Source: Aporhodopirellula sallentina SM41 (lineage in GTDB: Bacteria; Planctomycetota; Planctomycetia; Pirellulales; Pirellulaceae). Taken from it: 45,551 nt of DNA. The notes beneath the pieces were generated by a model. It saw only the letters and a program-made list of their open reading frames with translations, searched no databases and was not told the origin of the DNA. A program made the position numbers and the translations under genes. Below, piece after piece: positions 1 to 7,993 of this stretch (the stretch's first letter is position 1; each line of letters starts with the position of its first letter). The DNA is taken from NCBI RefSeq assembly GCF_000346505.1, contig NZ_ANOH01000224.1, positions 1 through 45,551 of the forward strand. Direction: 5' to 3'.

Positions 1-1
1 A

Positions 2-127
2 ACAGCCGGTACCGCTGTCGATCCCGTCGACTATATCGGCCAACGATACCTACTGATCGTTGGAGACAACGGTAAAGGCGGCGGCAAGCTAGAGACGTTT
101 TCGAGAATCGACGGAGGTGCGAGATGA
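2..127 (+). CDS. C-terminal end of an unidentified protein (partial, 5' end outside window)
   Basis: An open frame runs from the window edge and stops with TGA at 125-127, overlapping the ATG of the next gene as ATGA. The visible 41 residues include the stretch DYIGQRYLLIVGDNGKG and end in DGGAR. The four-base stop/start overlap is what one expects of translationally coupled genes and is the main reason for believing this frame, because the other two forward frames stop early (near 53 and 75). I do not recognise the family. Position in the element argues for an accessory or replication-linked gene, but that is only context. Confidence 0.5.
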   Translation, partial: TAGTAVDPVDYIGQRYLLIVGDNGKGGGKLETFSRIDGGAR

Positions 128-495
128 GTGATAAGAACTTGACCGATTTACCGCCATCATTCGGATATTCACCGGACGAGATAAAACTAAACGGTGACGA
201 AGCTATGCGTGTCGCTGATTATATAGATAACGGATATACGATGGAGTCATCTACACCGTTTGGCGTTACTATAAAACATAAACTAAAGGTGAGTTACGAA
301 GGATGCCGCCTCAAATGCGAACCGTCGTATACCGTACCAAGCGATGGTGCGTACTATTATTCGCCGAAAGAAGCAGCGTTGCTGAGCACGAATCTGAGAG
401 CAAGACGATATGGGAATGTCGTATTGTGCTTTGGTCGACTCGGTGTCGATGTGTTGGTAGACAAGGACTATTTGTTAAGTGACTTTTTGTCGTAA
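124..495 (+). CDS. Hypothetical protein, 123 aa, element-borne
   Basis: ATG at 124 overlaps the stop of the preceding gene (ATGA), and GGAGG at 113-117 sits a suitable distance upstream, so the start is well supported. The product is a small soluble mixed alpha/beta protein with no signal peptide, membrane segment or motif I recognise. It is followed by a hairpin with a T tract at 503-540, so it appears to be the last gene of its transcript. Codon use, rich in CGA, CGT and GTCG/TACG contexts, matches the primase gene downstream and differs from fusA, consistent with both belonging to the integrated element. Confidence 0.6.
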   Translation: MSDKNLTDLPPSFGYSPDEIKLNGDEAMRVADYIDNGYTMESSTPFGVTIKHKLKVSYEGCRLKCEPSYTVPSDGAYYYSPKEAALLSTNLRARRYGNVVLCFGRLGVDVLVDKDYLLSDFLS

Positions 496-502
496 GGCAA
501 AT

Positions 503-540
503 AAAAAAACGCACCGATTCGTCGTCGGTGGCGTTTTTTT
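503..540 (+). terminator. Rho-independent terminator after the 124-495 gene
   Basis: AACGC-ACCGA pairs with TCGGT-GGCGTT (one bulged G) around the loop TTCGTCG. The stem is followed by seven T and preceded by A residues, so it could work in both directions. A GTG inside this hairpin (528) could open the primase frame, but the overlap with the terminator makes ATG 588 the better start. Confidence 0.75.
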
Positions 541-587
541 TACTTTTTACTTTTTACTTTTACTCTTATGCGTGGAGCACTATAGAT

Positions 588-3079
588 ATGTATCATACCA
601 ATAACAATATTATCGAACAAGCAAAAAAACTTTCCGAAAAAGGCTATGCGGTTTTCCCCTTGCACGGCGTAAACGATGCCGGATATTGCCGATGCGGCAA
701 TATTAACTGTAAGGACGTCGGCAAGCATCCCGACACCGCTAACGGTCTAAAAGATGCGGTGAGTGATATGCCTGGAATCAATAGCCTTTTCGAAGGCAAG
801 AATAAAAACAATATCGGTATCACCACCGGCAAACGATCAAACATTATCGTCGTCGATGTCGATGATGTTAATAAGTTTTCAGAACTTGAAAAAAACACGA
901 ACCTATTAAGACGCTATCGGTGTCGACAAGCAAAGGACGACACCTTTACTTTAGGTATCGTGACGATTATGCAGACGTAAAGAACTGCCAAAGCCTCTTC
1001 GGTTGTGTCGATATCCGCTGCGATGGTGGTTACGTTGTCGCACCAGGGTCGAGGCACAAGAGCGGTCACGTATACGAGTTCATAGACGAAGACGAACCGA
1101 TATCCGATCTACCGGCGTGGATCGAGGACGAGCTACCTAGGCGTGGTGCGACGAAGACGAAGACGAAGCCGGTAAACGTATCCACCGATAGCTACACGAT
1201 CGAAGACGATACGGTAGCACGTATCGCTAGCTATTGCAGAAAGATACCTCCTGGGATCAAAGGGCAGGGCAGACGAATCAAAACGTTTCGTTTATTTTGC
1301 TATCTCGTCGAAGCGTTCAGTGATGCGACTGACGAGCAAATATTGCGTGGCGTCGACGCTTGGAACAAAACGTGTCAGCCACCGAGGAGCATCACCGGCT
1401 ATAAGTCACTACAAACGAAACTCGATGAAGCGAGAGAACACGTCGAAAGTCAACGTGACGATGACGATAGCGACGACGATTTAGGTGTGGTCATTGAACA
1501 CGATGACGATATGGCTTCGAAGCCCGTAGCCGATCCGCTAATGTTTTCCGGCATCCTAGGGGATGCCGTCAAACTCGTGGAGCCGCATACCGAAGCCGAT
1601 CCGGTGGCGATTCTTATTTCATTAATCACGTTAGTCGGGTCGTATTTTGATAAGCCTACCGTGTACGGTGGTCAGCCCCATCACGCTAACCTTTTTTCGT
1701 GTATCGTCGGTGCGTCGTCGAGAGCACGCAAAGGGACGTCGCTATACGTCGCAAAGCAATTGCTCAGTAGTGTAGTCGGCAAACCGCCAACGCTTAGCGG
1801 TATCGGTAGCGGTGAGGGTCTTATAGATGCTATACGGGATATCGAAACGAAAGCGAAAAACGACGGAACGTTTGTCGTCGTCGATGGTACCGACGATAAG
1901 CGTGTTATCGTTGAAGCTACGGAATTCGGGACAATTCTAAAGGTGATTAAACGTGACGGTTGCACGTTATCGCCAGTGATACGTGATGCCTGGGACGGCA
2001 AGACGTTGCGAATTACAACCAAAGGTAGCAAGCTAGTCGCTACCGATCCTCACGTGTCGATTATCGCTCACGTGACCACGAAAGAATTAAACAATTTCTT
2101 TAACGCCAAAGGCGACGAATCGTCTAACGGTTTTGCGAATCGTTTCCTTTGGGTGTTTTCGGAAAGGTCGAAACGTTTACCGCTGGCACCACCGCTTGAA
2201 TCAATTGACGGTTTCGAGGCGATGAAGGGACGGTTAGCGGATGCGATCGCTAAATCAGAAAGCATCGGCAGCGTGACGATGACTGAAGACGCTAAGCGTA
2301 TCTATCAATCGCAGTACGATCATTTGACTCGTAGTCGTAACGGTCTGTACGAGTCGGTCACTACGAGAGCCGAGGCGATGGTGTTACGGATAGCCTTGAT
2401 ACTAGCGGTAGTCGATGGATCGACGACGATAGATACCAGGCATATCACACACTCACTCACTATCTGGTCGTACTGCGATCAGTCAGCACGTTATATTTTT
2501 GGCGATGACGACGACGAATCACGGTTGGCGATTGACATATTGAATCGAATCACGAATAAGCCGGGTTTAACGAAATCGAAATACCGACCAAACGGCAAGG
2601 TGTCGGCAAACGACCTTAATATTGCGATCGAATATCTAATTGAAATGAATCGGATATACGAGAGGGACGGTCGCTTTTATCCTGGGTCGTGTCACGTGGC
2701 AAGTGGCAAAAGTGGCGAGCCTACTGACGACGACGAATCTTGCCACTCTGCCACCTTGCCACCTGCCACCGAAGACAAAACCGTCGCCACGCTCTCGGAA
2801 CTGCTCGATTATCGAAACACACATCCCGATCTACGGTTCGTTCGTGGTGATGGTGTGATTAGCCTGGAATCAACTGAACCGATCCCCGAACCGATTACGT
2901 TAGCCGTTGCCGCCAACCAAGGCGTTGTGTCGTCGTTCGTTCAGCCTGAAGGAAAGCATCACGCCGTCAGGATGAGTGGCGGTATCGTCATCGGTAGCAA
3001 CGCCAAGCCCATAGCGAGTATGGACTACGACACGTTTTTTGACAAGCTAAACGAAATGTATCGCAATGCCCCCGACTAA
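588..3079 (+). CDS. Primase-polymerase/DUF3987 helicase-like replication protein, split by a -1 frameshift
   Basis: Two overlapping frames make one protein. The first (ATG 588 to stop 980) starts the bifunctional primase/polymerase (Prim-Pol, AEP-type) domain, with GYAVFPLHG, a Cys pair (CRCGNINCKD), GKHP, NIGITTG and the acidic VVDVDD metal-binding motif. At the A7 run 889-895 the homology moves to the -1 frame, continuing KTLSVSTSKGRHLYF, then DIRCDGGYVVAPGSRH, which completes the Prim-Pol domain. From about 1540 follows a DUF3987-type domain (GGQPHHANLFSCIVG, SRARKG). Together this is the architecture of replication proteins of plasmids, satellites and integrative elements, acting at the element's origin. 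RBS GGAG lies at 573-576. The break may be programmed slippage on A AAA AAC, real decay, or one missing A in the read. As written, ribosomes without slippage would make only 130 residues lacking the second half of Prim-Pol. Confidence 0.75.
890..896 (+). other. Candidate -1 slippery heptamer A AAA AAC in the primase gene
   Basis: In the zero frame from ATG 588 the codons are GAA(888) AAA(891) AAC(894), so the heptamer 890-896 reads A AAA AAC in the exact X XXY YYZ register used by known -1 frameshift sites. Homology leaves the zero frame and resumes in the -1 frame at this point. No clear Shine-Dalgarno-like enhancer or strong downstream hairpin stands out by eye, which lowers confidence that the shift is programmed. 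Confidence 0.4.
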
Positions 3080-3200
3080 TTAAGAATCGCTTGCGTTAGC
3101 CGTCGCCGTAGCCGATATTTAGTGCAAATACGGTGCGGCCAACGTGAGTGCGGTAACGTAAGTCGTTTAAACGTAAGCGTTTCGAATAAAAAACGCTAAC
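3080..3200. other. Element end, non-coding, with short repeats next to the attachment site
   Basis: No gene is visible between the primase stop and the tRNA fragment. The stretch carries repeated ACGTAAG/GCGTTAGC-type words and the short dyad GCGTTT...AAACGC (about 3177-3196). Repeats next to an att core are often integrase arm-binding sites, but that is inference. Confidence 0.35.
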
Positions 3201-3256
3201 GATTTAAAATCCCCCGGCCGGATACGGCCTTGCGGGTTCGAGTCCCGCCCTGGGTA
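3201..3256 (+). other. 3' half of tRNA-Leu(UAA): attachment-site duplicate
   Basis: The bases match the 3' part of a class II tRNA-Leu(UAA): GATTTAAAATCCC (anticodon TAA, anticodon-stem 3' strand), then a variable arm CGGCCGGATACGGCC, the T arm GCGGGTTCGAGTCCCGC, and an acceptor 3' strand ending CTGGGTA with no encoded CCA. Upstream bases (AAACGCTAAC) do not form a D arm or the acceptor 5' strand, so this is not a functional tRNA. Tyrosine-recombinase elements that integrate in tRNA genes leave such a 3' fragment at one end, while the other end keeps the complete tRNA. The complete gene and integrase should lie left of this window. Confidence 0.8.
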
Positions 3257-3383
3257 TTTGCGTCGCGCGTTGAGGCATTGGTGGGGCTTGCTGGGTGGCG
3301 GTTTTGGGGCTGGTCGCCACGAACTGTGAAGGTGCTGTCTGTCGACTTGCGTGGGCGATGTTTGCTCGCGCGAGATGATGGCA

Positions 3384-3416
3384 TAAAAAAAGCCGGAGAC
3401 GATTGTCTCCGGCTTT
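3384..3416 (-). terminator. Rho-independent terminator of fusA
   Basis: AAAGCCGGAGAC (3389-3400) and GTCTCCGGCTTT (3405-3416) form a perfect 12-bp stem with loop GATT. On the minus strand the hairpin is followed by a run of T (A at 3384-3390 on the plus strand). It begins 28 bases after the fusA stop codon. Confidence 0.9.
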
Positions 3417-3444
3417 CTTGTTTCAGAATATCGACGCCCCGTGA

Positions 3445-5532
3445 TTAGCGAGCGGCGGCGAGTTCGTCTTTCTTGCGTTCGGCAATAATATCTTCTTGGA
3501 TATTGCTTGGCGTTTGGCTGTACTTAGCCAGTTCCATTGTGAAGGTACCCTGACCCTGCGTCATGCTGCGGAGGTCGGTTGCGTAGCCGAAGGTCTCTGC
3601 CAGCGGCACTTCGGCGATGATGACGGTCATGCCTTCGTTGGTGTCGTTGCTGAGCATGACACCGCGGCGGCGGATCACGTCACCGGTGACGGTACCTTGG
3701 AAGTCCTCAGGTGTTTCGATCTCGACCTTCATGATCGGCTCGAGGAGTTTCGGCGAAGCCTGTTTGAAGTACTCGCGGAAGCAACCTTGAGCAGCGGTGT
3801 AGAACGCCTTCTCGCTCGAGTCAACTTCGTGGTAGCTACCGTCGATCAATTCGATTCGGGTTCCCACCACTGGGTATTCGGCGACTGGGCCTTTGCTGAG
3901 GCTGTCTCGGAAGCCTTTTTCCACAGCAGGAATGTACTGCTTTGGAATACGACCACCGACGATTTTCTCTTCGAACTCGAAGCTGTCTTCGCTTTCCGAA
4001 GCGATCGGTGTGAGTGTTCCCTTGATATGAGCGAACTGACCCGATCCACCGGTTTGCTTCTTGTGTTTGTAGTCGAATTCGACGGCCTTGGTGGGGCTTT
4101 CGCGGTACGACACCTTCGGTGCACCGACTTCGATTTCGACGCCGTATTCGCGGCGGATACGTTCGATGTAAATTTCCAGGTGGAGTTCACCCATTCCCGA
4201 GATGAGGATTTCGTTGGTTTCCTCGTCGGTGTAAACGCTGAACGTTGGGTCTTCTTTACGGAAACGCTGCAGAGCCTTGCTCATCTTGTCGCCGTCACCG
4301 CGGTTGAGCGGGGTCACAGCGATCTTGATCACAGGTTCAGGGACGAACATCGATTCGAGTGTCGCGTAATCACGCTCGCTGCAGTACGTGTCCCCGGAGG
4401 CACAATCGATACCCATGACCGCGACGATATCGCCCGCGTAGGCTTCGTCGATTTCTTCACGTTTTTCGCTGTGCATCCGAACGATACGGCTGAATCGTTC
4501 CTTCTTCCCGGACCGTTGGTTGACGTAAGCGTCGCCCTTCTTGATCGATCCTTGGTAGATACGCATGAACGTGAGTTGGCCGAACGGATCTTCGACGATC
4601 TTGAACGCCATGCCGACAAATGGTTTGTCTTTGTCTGGCGTCAGTTCGATCTTCTTGCTTTCGTCCGAAGGGTCGCGACCGTAGATGTCTCGGTCGAGAG
4701 GGCTCGGCAGGTACTGCGTGATTGCGTCGAGCAAAGGTTGGACACCTTTGTTCTTGAACGCACTGCCCATGTAGACCGGGGTGGCACCGTTGAGCACGGC
4801 TTGACGCATGGTCTTGTAGATGAGGTCTTTGGAGACTTCTTCTTCGCTGAGCAGCAATTCCATGACTTCGTCGCTGTAGTTGGACAGCGAATCGAGCATG
4901 TTCACGCGAGCATCTTCGGCTTCATCTTTGAGGTCATCCGGCACGTCGGCGACGACGACTTTCTCGCCTTGTTCGCCTTCGAAGGTGTAGGCCTTCATTT
5001 CGATCAGGTCGACGACACCACGGAAGTTGTCTTCGGCACCGATCGGGATTTGTGCCATGAACGCGTCCGCACCGAGTTTCTCGCGGAGTTGTTCGACGAC
5101 GCGGCGTGGGTTCGCACCGGTGCGGTCCATCTTGTTGATGAACGCGAGGCGTGGAATTTGATACCGCTTCATTTGGCGGTCGACGGTGATCGATTGGCTT
5201 TGGACGCCACCAACACTGCAAAGAACCAGGACGGCACCATCGAGGACGCGCAACGAACGCTCCACTTCGACGGTGAAGTCAACGTGGCCGGGAGTGTCGA
5301 TCAGGTTGATGTGGTGGCCGTCGTACTGAACGCTCGTTGCGGCACTGGTGATCGTGATACCACGTTCTTTCTCCAGTTCCATATGGTCCATTGTCGCGCC
5401 ATCACCGCCGCCGCGAACGTCTTCGATTTTGTGGATTCGTCCTGTGTAAAACAGAATCCGTTCGCTCAACGTGGTTTTGCCCGAGTCAATGTGGGCACTG
5501 ATACCGATGTTCCTGACTGTCTCCAACTTCAT
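3445..5532 (-). CDS. fusA: Elongation factor G, spirochaete/planctomycete-mitochondrial EFG1 type
   Basis: 695 aa, the usual EF-G length. This cytoplasmic GTPase translocates mRNA and tRNA on the ribosome. The GTPase motifs are all present: G1 AHIDSGKTT near the N terminus, G2 in RGITITSA, G3 DTPGH, G4 NKMD and G5 GSAFK. Domains II to V follow, with the domain IV entry GGSGQFAHI. The P-loop has Ser where canonical bacterial EF-G has Ala (HIDAGKTT), and the switch I region reads [11 protein letters not shown]. Both fit the spdEFG1/mitochondrial EFG1 branch rather than the str-operon EF-G. Start ATG 5532 begins [11 protein letters not shown]. It stands alone, with a terminator directly downstream and no rpsL/rpsG nearby. 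An equally long antisense frame is a codon-bias shadow. Confidence 0.95.
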   Translation of the reverse strand: MKLETVRNIGISAHIDSGKTTLSERILFYTGRIHKIEDVRGGGDGATMDHMELEKERGITITSAATSVQYDGHHINLIDTPGHVDFTVEVERSLRVLDGAVLVLCSVGGVQSQSITVDRQMKRYQIPRLAFINKMDRTGANPRRVVEQLREKLGADAFMAQIPIGAEDNFRGVVDLIEMKAYTFEGEQGEKVVVADVPDDLKDEAEDARVNMLDSLSNYSDEVMELLLSEEEVSKDLIYKTMRQAVLNGATPVYMGSAFKNKGVQPLLDAITQYLPSPLDRDIYGRDPSDESKKIELTPDKDKPFVGMAFKIVEDPFGQLTFMRIYQGSIKKGDAYVNQRSGKKERFSRIVRMHSEKREEIDEAYAGDIVAVMGIDCASGDTYCSERDYATLESMFVPEPVIKIAVTPLNRGDGDKMSKALQRFRKEDPTFSVYTDEETNEILISGMGELHLEIYIERIRREYGVEIEVGAPKVSYRESPTKAVEFDYKHKKQTGGSGQFAHIKGTLTPIASESEDSFEFEEKIVGGRIPKQYIPAVEKGFRDSLSKGPVAEYPVVGTRIELIDGSYHEVDSSEKAFYTAAQGCFREYFKQASPKLLEPIMKVEIETPEDFQGTVTGDVIRRRGVMLSNDTNEGMTVIIAEVPLAETFGYATDLRSMTQGQGTFTMELAKYSQTPSNIQEDIIAERKKDELAAAR

Positions 5533-5915
5533 GCTACTTCACCTAAGCTGCCGCACGCTCGATCGCTGAAACCCCGGGATGCGACAAACGTGTGCATCTG
5601 GAAAAAACCGGTGGATTCGGAGACGAAAGCGCCTCGATCGTCGTGGTGTGGATAGTTAAGAATCAATTCACCGATGGGTGCGCGCGAACCGGAAATATCG
5701 CAAAGGTCCGCGTGAACGGAAAGGCCAAAACATGTAAAACGTTGAGACTTCGTCAGCAATTCATGGGCCGAGAGAGTGTGATGAGCCAAGGATCGCGGCC
5801 ATATGTCGCGTCTGTTCCGTGGAATTTCCTCTGGTTTCCGCAAAACAAACGCTCTTATGGGCGGGATGGCCTCTTTGGGTGTCTTTAATGAATGCTTGTT
5901 TCTCGTTAGTCTGGG
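5533..5915. other. Intergenic region upstream of fusA and the phosphorylase gene
   Basis: About 380 bases between divergent genes. No frame shows a recognisable domain, and the several overlapping open frames have unnatural compositions. It presumably holds the fusA promoter (reading left) and the promoter of the 5916 gene, but I cannot pick out a convincing -35/-10 pair. Confidence 0.4.
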
Positions 5916-6971
5916 ATGGATCCCGTTTGTCTCTCTGAACCACCGCGACGCGATCATGACACGTTTGCAAATTCCTCTCTCTTCTCGGCGGTGGCACCGT
6001 CTGATCGTGGTGGTGGCGCTGTGAATGGCGAGTATCAGGGGATTGGCGAGGATCAGAATTTCGGTCTCGATCGGGCGGTCGGGCGGTTTCAGGCTCGGCT
6101 GAGCGAATCGCAGGTCGGCGAGGACGGTTTTTTTGAATCGGACGCGCCCCTCATTGCGGTGGTGTTGGGCAGTGGGCTGGGTGGATTAGCCGAGTCGATC
6201 GAGTCGCCCACGGTGATCCGCTATGACAGTCTTCCGGGGTTGGCCGGATCGACCGCGGCGGGACATCGTGGAGAATTCTTGGTCGGGCGGATGCATTCGG
6301 TCCGCGTGATCGCGATGGCGGGACGCCTGCACGCTTATGAGGGGCATTCGATTGACCAACTCACCCGCCCGATGGCTTTGATGGCGGCGATGAAACCGGA
6401 TGCAGTCATCGTCAGTTGTGCCGCAGGCGGATTGAACCCCCGGTACCGCGTGGGTGATGTGGTCTTAATCGACGAGCATTTGAGCCTGTTGCATGGGCAA
6501 ATGGGAGCGTTTGGCAGCGATCTTCATCTGATGCGGAAGCAGGTTCCGGATGAAAGTTGGTCGCAGCGAGGGTTCGCCAATGCTCACCGATGTGGGCGTT
6601 CGACGTGTGACGATGCGTTCGTTCAGGCAGCCGGGCGGGCGGCTCGTGATGGTGGCTTTCGTTTGCAGTCGGGAACGTACCTTGCCGTGTCGGGGCCGAA
6701 CTACGAAACACGAGCGGAGTGCCGGATGATGAAACATTGGGGGGCGGATCTCGTCGGCATGAGCACGGTGCCGGAGGTTGCCCTGGCATCCCGCTCCGGG
6801 TTGCGAACCCTGGCGATCGGAGTCGTGACCAACATGGCTATCCCCGACGCGCCCGCCGTTGCGGCGCATGACGATGTGCTCGCGGTGTCGAATGCAGCGG
6901 GAGAAAAATTGGAGTTGATTGTCCGCGAGATTGCTCGATCACTCGCAGCAGAACAGGAGTCCATGCGATGA
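5916..6971 (+). CDS. Purine-nucleoside phosphorylase (PNP/MTAP family, class II)
   Basis: The enzyme cleaves purine (deoxy)ribonucleosides with phosphate in purine salvage in the cytoplasm. Family landmarks are in order: the phosphate-binding VLGSGLGGLAE, then GHRGEFLVGR, AGRLHAYEGH, IVSCAAGGLN, the purine-binding SGPNYETRAE, the ribose-binding VGMSTVPEV and the base-contacting VVTNMA. Family members are usually 270-290 aa; the longest frame gives 351 with an unconserved, low-complexity N terminus, so GTG 6021 (316 aa) is a realistic alternative start. The last codons overlap the next gene by four bases (ATGA at 6968), indicating translational coupling. Substrate preference (guanosine/inosine versus methylthioadenosine) cannot be decided from this reading. 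Confidence 0.88.
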   Translation: MDPVCLSEPPRRDHDTFANSSLFSAVAPSDRGGGAVNGEYQGIGEDQNFGLDRAVGRFQARLSESQVGEDGFFESDAPLIAVVLGSGLGGLAESIESPTVIRYDSLPGLAGSTAAGHRGEFLVGRMHSVRVIAMAGRLHAYEGHSIDQLTRPMALMAAMKPDAVIVSCAAGGLNPRYRVGDVVLIDEHLSLLHGQMGAFGSDLHLMRKQVPDESWSQRGFANAHRCGRSTCDDAFVQAAGRAARDGGFRLQSGTYLAVSGPNYETRAECRMMKHWGADLVGMSTVPEVALASRSGLRTLAIGVVTNMAIPDAPAVAAHDDVLAVSNAAGEKLELIVREIARSLAAEQESMR

Positions 6972-7723
6972 ACGAAGTTGAGTTGGCTGACCATTCGTTT
7001 GACCTCAGTGAGTTGCACGCGGACGAGTTACGCGATGCAGTCCGGGCCATCGAAGTCCCGGAACCTAACGAGAATTCGGATTCCTCGTCGTCGGTCGGTG
7101 AACAGTTTCCTCTGATCGAGTTGTCCGGGCTCAGCGGTCAGAGGGCGGCGTGCATGCGTTGGTCACATCCGAGCCGAGTTCGCGCCGCGGGCGATCTCGG
7201 CGACTACGCGTTTGCGTGGTTCGGCGGAGTCGACGTGCATTTGGATGGGAATGTTGGCGACGGTGCATGCGAAGGAATGCGACGCGGTGTGGTTCGGATT
7301 ACGGGGAACGCCGGGTGTGGTTTGGGTGCGGCGATGACCGGTGGAACGCTCGCGGTGTACGGATCGGCGGGGCCGCGCGTGGGGGCCGCGATGCGTGGCG
7401 GCAGTATTTTCGTCCGTGGCGATGTGGGTGACGACACGGGGGCCGGGGCGGTCGCGGGAACCATCGTGGTCGGTGGTGATGCGGGGGCGAACCTCGGCGA
7501 TGGACTCAATAACGTGACGGTGTTTCTGCGTGGCAGTGCGGAGTCACTCGCTCCTGGCGTGATCGAGGCTCCGCTGCGAAAGCGTGAAGAGGTGCGGCTC
7601 GGTTTGCTGTTGATGAGCGCCTCCATCCGAGGCAAAGCGGCGGACTTTCGCCGCATCATTCCTGAGGCTCGCTGGAACGCAGAGGAAGCCGGTGCGGGTG
7701 AGGTGCGACCGAACTGGAGATAG
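6968..7723 (+). CDS. GXGXG-motif beta-helix protein (GltB C-terminal / FwdC-like)
   Basis: 251 aa. Residues about 85-200 consist of six or so repeats of the type G-x-V-G-x-x-x-G-x-x-M-x-x-G-x-(I/V)-x-V-x-G, for example AGCGLGAAMTGGTLAVYG and AGPRVGAAMRGGSIFVRG. This right-handed beta-helix is found at the C terminus of glutamate synthase large subunits and in formylmethanofuran dehydrogenase subunit C. Here it stands alone with an acidic N-terminal lead and a C-terminal tail containing DFRRIIPEARW. No catalytic residues can be named. It is coupled to the phosphorylase by a 4-bp overlap. Tetrahydromethanopterin-linked C1 genes occur in planctomycetes, so an FhcC-like role is conceivable, but no other Fhc or Glt subunit is nearby. 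Confidence 0.7.
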   Translation: MNEVELADHSFDLSELHADELRDAVRAIEVPEPNENSDSSSSVGEQFPLIELSGLSGQRAACMRWSHPSRVRAAGDLGDYAFAWFGGVDVHLDGNVGDGACEGMRRGVVRITGNAGCGLGAAMTGGTLAVYGSAGPRVGAAMRGGSIFVRGDVGDDTGAGAVAGTIVVGGDAGANLGDGLNNVTVFLRGSAESLAPGVIEAPLRKREEVRLGLLLMSASIRGKAADFRRIIPEARWNAEEAGAGEVRPNWR

Positions 7724-7732
7724 TTGAGTTGG

Positions 7733-7769
7733 TTATTTTGAGATTTCTTAAGCGTGAAACTCAAAATAA
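7733..7769 (+). terminator. AT-rich hairpin after the phosphorylase/GXGXG operon
   Basis: TTATTTTGAG (7733-7742) pairs with CTCAAAATAA (7760-7769), and a further TTTC/GAAA pairing inside gives about 14 bp with one bulge. It lies ten bases after the stop codon. There is no long T tract, so it may be an RNA-stability element rather than an intrinsic terminator. Confidence 0.5.
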
Positions 7770-7993
7770 TTAAAGTTCCGCTTCCTCGCCGACTCATTGG
7801 GGTTGTGATCAACGGTCCGGATCACCGACGATCCCCGTTCGCTGCACCCGGCGTATTGTCGCATCCGTGAAGGATCATGCTTTTGCGATGAATCGACTTT
7901 GTCACAACAGCAATGCAAGGATTGTGTTGTTGAGACGGGCTCGAAACCGGGCGGCGGGACTCCTATTCAATACGTCCAAGGAGGGACGAACAC

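Noticed and set aside
528-590. Primase start at GTG 528
   Set aside because: That codon lies in a terminator stem and would add a low-complexity Phe/Tyr-rich lead; ATG 588 with GGAG upstream begins at the domain boundary.
3201-3256. A functional tRNA gene
   Set aside because: Only the 3' half is present; upstream bases cannot form the acceptor 5' strand or a D arm.
3496-5655. A 719-codon open frame antisense to fusA
   Set aside because: It mirrors fusA almost exactly, has no recognisable domain and is rich in Val, Asp, Phe and His as expected for the complement of a codon-biased gene.
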